Assembly: GCF_012396185.1 (NCBI RefSeq)
Contig: NZ_JAAXOW010000001.1
Coordinates: 248,001-312,000, forward strand
From: Sanguibacter hominis ATCC BAA-789
GTDB lineage: Bacteria; Actinomycetota; Actinomycetes; Actinomycetales; Cellulomonadaceae
Reading direction: 5' to 3'
Length of the DNA stretch: 64,000 nucleotides
This document shows positions 59,766-64,000 of the stretch, one piece after another. A program made the translations under genes and the position numbers. A model generated the notes under the pieces. It did no database searches. It was not told the DNA's origin and worked only from the letters and a program-made list of their open reading frames with translations. The stretch's first letter is position 1. Every line of letters starts with the position of its first letter.

Positions 59766-61010
59766 GTGACCACATCACAGACCCACCCACCGCAGCCCGC
59801 GAGCTCCGGTCACGCCGTCGTCATCATCCCGGCGCGCGGCGGTTCCCGGGGCGTACCGATGAAGAACCTCGAGCGCGTCGGAGGCGTGAGCCTCGTCGGC
59901 CGCGCCGTCCAGACCGCGACCTCCGCGCCGTCCGTCCGTCGCGTCGTCGTCTCGACCGACCACCCCGGCATCGCCGCCGAGGCACGGCGGCACGGCGCCC
60001 ACGTCGTCGAGCGCCCCGCGGGGCTCGCGAGCGACACCGCCAGCTCCGAGAGCGTCGTGCTGCACGCCCTCGCGGCGCTCGACGCCACGGCGGACGTCAC
60101 GCCCGTGACCGTCCTCCTGCAGTGCACGTCCCCGTTCATCGACGCGACCGACATCGAGGCCGCCGTCCGCCGCGTCGCCTCGGGCGAGCACGACGTCGTC
60201 CTCTCCGCGACACCGAGCCACGCCTTCCACTGGACCGAGCAGGACGGCACCGCGACCGCTCGCGGGCACGACGCCGCGCACCGCCCCCGCCGCCAGGACC
60301 GCGAGCCCGAGCACCGCGAGACCGGCGCCTTCTACGCGATGCGCACGACCGGGTTCCGTGAGCACGAGCACCGCTTCTTCGGGCGGGTCGGGCTCCAGGT
60401 CGTGCCGAGCCTCACCGCGATCGAGATCGACACCCCCGCCGACCTCGAACTCGCCCGCGCGCTCGCCGCGACGCTCGTCCCCGGGCCGACGCTCACCGCG
60501 ATCGACGCTGACGCGGTCGTCACCGACTTCGACGGCGTCCACACCGACGACCACGCCTTCGTGACCGCCGACGGCACCGAGCACGTCCGCGTGCACCGCG
60601 GAGACGGCCTCGGCGTCGCCGCGCTCCGCCGCGCCGGCATCCCGCTGCTGATCCTGTCGACCGAACGAGACCGGGTCGTCGCAGCGCGCGGCCGCAAGCT
60701 CGGCGTCGAGACGCGGCACGGCGTCGACGACAAGGCCGCAGTCCTCGCGACGTGGCTCGCCGAGCACGACCTCGACGCGTCACGGGTCGCCTACGTCGGC
60801 AACGACGTCAACGACCTCGCCGCGATGGCGACCGTCGGATGGCCCCTCGCGGTCGCCGACGCCCACCCCGCCGTCCGCGCCGCAGCGCGGCACGTGCTCA
60901 CGAGCGAGGGCGGGAACGGCGCCGTCCGCGAGGCCTGCGACCTCGTCCTCGCCGCACTTCCCCGCGTGTCCACGAGCGCACCCGTCCGGCGCGCTCCTCT
61001 CTCCGTCTGA
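59766..61010 (+). CDS. CMP-nonulosonate cytidylyltransferase fused to HAD phosphatase
   Basis: A 414-aa fusion. Residues 18-~235 are a NeuA-type cytidylyltransferase: IPARGGSRGVPMKN (21-34), LLQCTSPFIDATDI and AIEIDTPADLELA. Residues ~245-395 are a KdsC-like HAD domain: TDFDGVHTD with Asp254/Asp256, HRGDGLGVAALRRAGI, the Lys in HGVDDKAAVL and YVGNDVNDLAAM. The catalytic Asp pair is intact. NeuA activates a nine-carbon acid with CTP; the HAD half could be a nonulosonate-phosphate phosphatase. This arrangement resembles animal CMAS enzymes. NeuB follows 31 nt later. Confidence 0.88.
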   Translation: MTTSQTHPPQPASSGHAVVIIPARGGSRGVPMKNLERVGGVSLVGRAVQTATSAPSVRRVVVSTDHPGIAAEARRHGAHVVERPAGLASDTASSESVVLHALAALDATADVTPVTVLLQCTSPFIDATDIEAAVRRVASGEHDVVLSATPSHAFHWTEQDGTATARGHDAAHRPRRQDREPEHRETGAFYAMRTTGFREHEHRFFGRVGLQVVPSLTAIEIDTPADLELARALAATLVPGPTLTAIDADAVVTDFDGVHTDDHAFVTADGTEHVRVHRGDGLGVAALRRAGIPLLILSTERDRVVAARGRKLGVETRHGVDDKAAVLATWLAEHDLDASRVAYVGNDVNDLAAMATVGWPLAVADAHPAVRAAARHVLTSEGGNGAVREACDLVLAALPRVSTSAPVRRAPLSV

Positions 61011-61041
61011 CCCCACCGACCGACCCAGCTCAGGAGTTCAC

Positions 61042-61935
<894 letters not shown>

Positions 61936-61957
61936 GCGCCGCACCCGGGTTCGCAGC

Positions 61958-62944
61958 GTGACCGCCATCCATGCCCGACCGCGCGTCAGCGTGGTCGTCC
62001 CCGCGAAGGACCAGGCCGCGTTCGTCGACGACGCGCTCGGCAGCCTCGCCCGGCAGCTCGACGACCTGCACGACCTCGAGGTCGTCGTCGTGGACGACGG
62101 CTCGACCGACGGCACGGGCGAGCTCGTGGCGCAGCACGACGCGCGGCTGCCCGTGCTGCGGCTGCTGCGCAACGAGACGCCCGTGGGTCCGGCGTCGGCG
62201 AGGAACCAGGGGCTCGCGGAGGTGCACGGGCGGTTCGTCGCGTTCCTCGACCCCGACGACTGGTTCGCGCCGCGTCACCTGCAGCACCTCGCGGACGCCC
62301 TCGAGACGCTCGACGTCGACTTCGTGCGGACGGACCACGTCCGCCACGAGGGCGGGCGCCGGACGGTGCGGCGCGTCCCGGAGCACCGTCGCGGCACGCC
62401 GCTCGACCCGCGCAGCGGCATCGGCCCTGCCGACCGCACGACGCCGGTCGACTACTGCTTCCCACCGTTCGGGCTCTACGACGCCCGGCTGCTCGAGGAC
62501 GGTCTCCTCACGTTCCCGAGCGGTCGCTTCACGGCCGAGGACCGCCCGTGGATCTGGGACCTGCACCTGCACGCCCGGAGCTATGCCGTCGTCGACTCCG
62601 TCGGGGCGTTCTACCGCCGCGGCGTACCGACGTCCCTCACGCAGGTGCGCGACCCGCGCCAGCTGGACTTCCTGCCGTGCTACGACCTGATCCTCGCCAT
62701 GGTCCGCGAGGATCGTGCGCCCGAGACGCTGTGGTCGAAGGCCGTCCAGCAGCTGCTCGCGATCGCGTGCCACCACCTCGAGAGGTCGCCGGAGTCGTAC
62801 CGGCCCGACCTCGTCGCGGGGATCGCGAGGACTCTCGCGAACGCCCCCGACGACGTCGTGCGGGCGGTCGTCGGGCGGCTCGACACGCGGCGGCGCGACC
62901 TGCTCGCCGACGTCCCCGGACTCATGCTCAGGAGCGCCTCGTGA
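61958..62944 (+). CDS. Family 2 glycosyltransferase
   Basis: A 328-aa GT-A glycosyltransferase: RVSVVVPAKDQAAFVDDALG, VVVDDGSTDGTGEL (nucleotide site), GPASARNQGLAEVHGRFVAFLDPDDWF (Asp-x-Asp-like DDW). Putative acceptor region FPSGRFTAEDRPWIWDLHLHAR. GTG 61958 is the first good start after neuB. The next gene overlaps its stop by 4 nt. It probably adds a sugar in surface-glycan synthesis. Confidence 0.87.
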   Translation: MTAIHARPRVSVVVPAKDQAAFVDDALGSLARQLDDLHDLEVVVVDDGSTDGTGELVAQHDARLPVLRLLRNETPVGPASARNQGLAEVHGRFVAFLDPDDWFAPRHLQHLADALETLDVDFVRTDHVRHEGGRRTVRRVPEHRRGTPLDPRSGIGPADRTTPVDYCFPPFGLYDARLLEDGLLTFPSGRFTAEDRPWIWDLHLHARSYAVVDSVGAFYRRGVPTSLTQVRDPRQLDFLPCYDLILAMVREDRAPETLWSKAVQQLLAIACHHLERSPESYRPDLVAGIARTLANAPDDVVRAVVGRLDTRRRDLLADVPGLMLRSAS

Positions 62945-64000
62945 TCCAGCTGTTCGTCGTGACCGACCCGTTCCAGGCCGTGGTGCTCGCGGCCGCGCTC
63001 GACTCGGGGACGCTCGACCCGGACGAGACCTCTGCGGGTGCGGCCGAGCGCGTCCTGGTCACGGCGTCGACGGCGGCCGTGCCCGAGGCCGCCCCTGCGC
63101 TCCCGGCGCACCCCGGGCTCGACGCCGTCGCACGCAGGTTCGACCGGGTCGTCGACCTCGACGCGGTCGTCGCACCGCTGCGCCCCGTGGACCTCGCCCC
63201 GCGCGATCTCGAGCTGCCGCTGTGGGAACGGCTGCTGCGCGACCGGTGGGCGCTCGGCGACGCCCCGCTCGAGCTGTTCGTCGAGCCGCCGTACGCGGGG
63301 ACCGGCCTGGCGCTCGCGCGCATCTTCGCGACGGCGAGGGTCTCGGTGCACGCCGGACGACTGCTCACGTACGGGCCTACCCGGCGACGTGTGCCAGCCG
63401 ACGTCGCCGCACGGCTCGGCGTGCTCGTGCACCCCGAGCTCGTCGCCGGCGTCCCGGCGCTGCTCCTCGGCGACCTCCAGGTGCCGACCGCCGCGGTGGG
63501 CACGGACGCGGTCCGCGCCGTGGTGGCCGAGGTCGCGGCCGCGGTCCCTGCGCCGCACGACCCGCGTCCCCGCCCGTTCGCCCTCGTGCTCGGCCCCGAC
63601 GGCGCGCACGCCGCAGACGACGACGCCGGGGCCGCGCGGACCGCCGCCCAGGCCGAGCTGCGAGCCTCGCTCGAGACGGTGCGCGCGCACGGCGTCCGCC
63701 ACGTCGTGCTGCGCCCCGGGGACGCGCGCGTCCCGACGGGCGCCGTGCTCGCCGTCGCCCGGGAGCTCGGGATGTCGATCGGGCTCGCCGACCGCGACGA
63801 GCTCGTGGAGGCCGTCGCCGTGCGCGAGCAGCCGGACCTGCTCGTCGGCTGCACGCCGACGCTCGTCACGACCGGCGCCCTGGTCGACGGCGCCACGGTC
63901 GCCGTCGGCGCCGCGGAACGCCTCGACGAGCTCGCGCCGTTCCAGACGAGCGCACGCATCCCCTGGACGATCCTGGACGCACTGCACTCGCCCGACGCCC
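62941..64000 (+). CDS. Polysialyltransferase-like protein, truncated by window edge
   Basis: An open frame of 353 codons running to the last base. MIQLFVVTDPFQAVVLAAALD resembles the start of the alpha-2,8-polysialyltransferase-like (PF07388-type) proteins. The middle LLRDRWALGDAPLELFVEPPYAGTGLALARIF and the later IGLADRDELVEAVAVREQPDLLVGCTPTLVTTG keep the two Rossmann-like halves of GT-B enzymes. Assignment is supported by the preceding neuA/neuB genes and translational coupling (GTGA) with the glycosyltransferase. Its C-terminus and any downstream genes are not visible. Confidence 0.65.
   Translation, partial: MIQLFVVTDPFQAVVLAAALDSGTLDPDETSAGAAERVLVTASTAAVPEAAPALPAHPGLDAVARRFDRVVDLDAVVAPLRPVDLAPRDLELPLWERLLRDRWALGDAPLELFVEPPYAGTGLALARIFATARVSVHAGRLLTYGPTRRRVPADVAARLGVLVHPELVAGVPALLLGDLQVPTAAVGTDAVRAVVAEVAAAVPAPHDPRPRPFALVLGPDGAHAADDDAGAARTAAQAELRASLETVRAHGVRHVVLRPGDARVPTGAVLAVARELGMSIGLADRDELVEAVAVREQPDLLVGCTPTLVTTGALVDGATVAVGAAERLDELAPFQTSARIPWTILDALHSPDA

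Overview
The window is chromosomal DNA of a very GC-rich actinobacterium, most likely from the order Micrococcales (Cellulomonas-like; the genus cannot be fixed by eye). The evidence is the codon bias, the many GTG starts and GTGA stop/start overlaps, and the tmRNA tag ADSKRTDFALAA. Several gene orders are shared with Mycobacterium: ettA next to an SSB paralogue, pncB-clpS-DUF2017-murI-Rv1339-like, and ftsE-ftsX-smpB. I saw no insertion sequence, phage, CRISPR array or plasmid function, and genes are tightly packed on both strands.

Layout. 1-6.7 kb: three large membrane-remodelling-type GTPases, with ettA and an SSB paralogue between them. 6.8-9.5 kb: tRNA-Arg, PAP2 phosphatase, oligoribonuclease, tRNA-His, and an AraC regulator with a VOC protein. 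9.5-17.4 kb: aldehyde dehydrogenase, TrpB2-type synthase, ATP-grasp ligase, trmB and the proton-translocating transhydrogenase pntAB. 17.5-22.8 kb: tRNA-Lys, tRNA-Leu, Bcp peroxiredoxin, thioredoxin, a Nudix-fold protein, an ABC-F ATPase, DUF3054 and rdgB. 22.9-30.8 kb: metallo-beta-lactamase phosphodiesterase, murI, DUF2017, clpS, pncB, a DEAD/DEAH helicase with DUF3039, an S4 protein and a CYTH protein. 30.8-37.2 kb: MarR with an NADP-binding reductase, alkaline phosphatase, a persulfide-response pair (CoA-disulfide reductase-rhodanese and a CstR-like sensor), and an SPFH/ribbon-helix-helix operon. 37.3-42.8 kb: ssrA, smpB, an M23 peptidase, ftsX, ftsE and prfB. 43-50 kb: a luciferase-like/FAD-oxidase fusion and a compact Tad pilus operon. 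50-58.5 kb: Rrf2, an MFS exporter, a lipoprotein, an SRAP protein, a class III cyclase, birA, and a pccB-accE operon. 58.4-64 kb: an acyltransferase and the start of a nonulosonic (sialic-type) acid surface-glycan locus that runs off the right edge.

Functional connections. BirA sits divergent to the carboxyltransferase operon whose partner subunit would carry biotin. FtsEX and its likely M23 hydrolase form one division module next to the trans-translation pair smpB/ssrA. The right-end genes make, activate and probably polymerise a nonulosonate.

Two window-wide patterns stand out. About twenty genes have a TANNNT -10 box 6-8 nt before the start codon and no Shine-Dalgarno, which implies widespread leaderless transcription. 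The hairpins after the stable-RNA genes are followed by a shared TTCGTCGT tail rather than a U-tract. The best candidates for new biology are the nonulosonate locus, the three-GTPase cluster, the persulfide pair and the SPFH/RHH operon.
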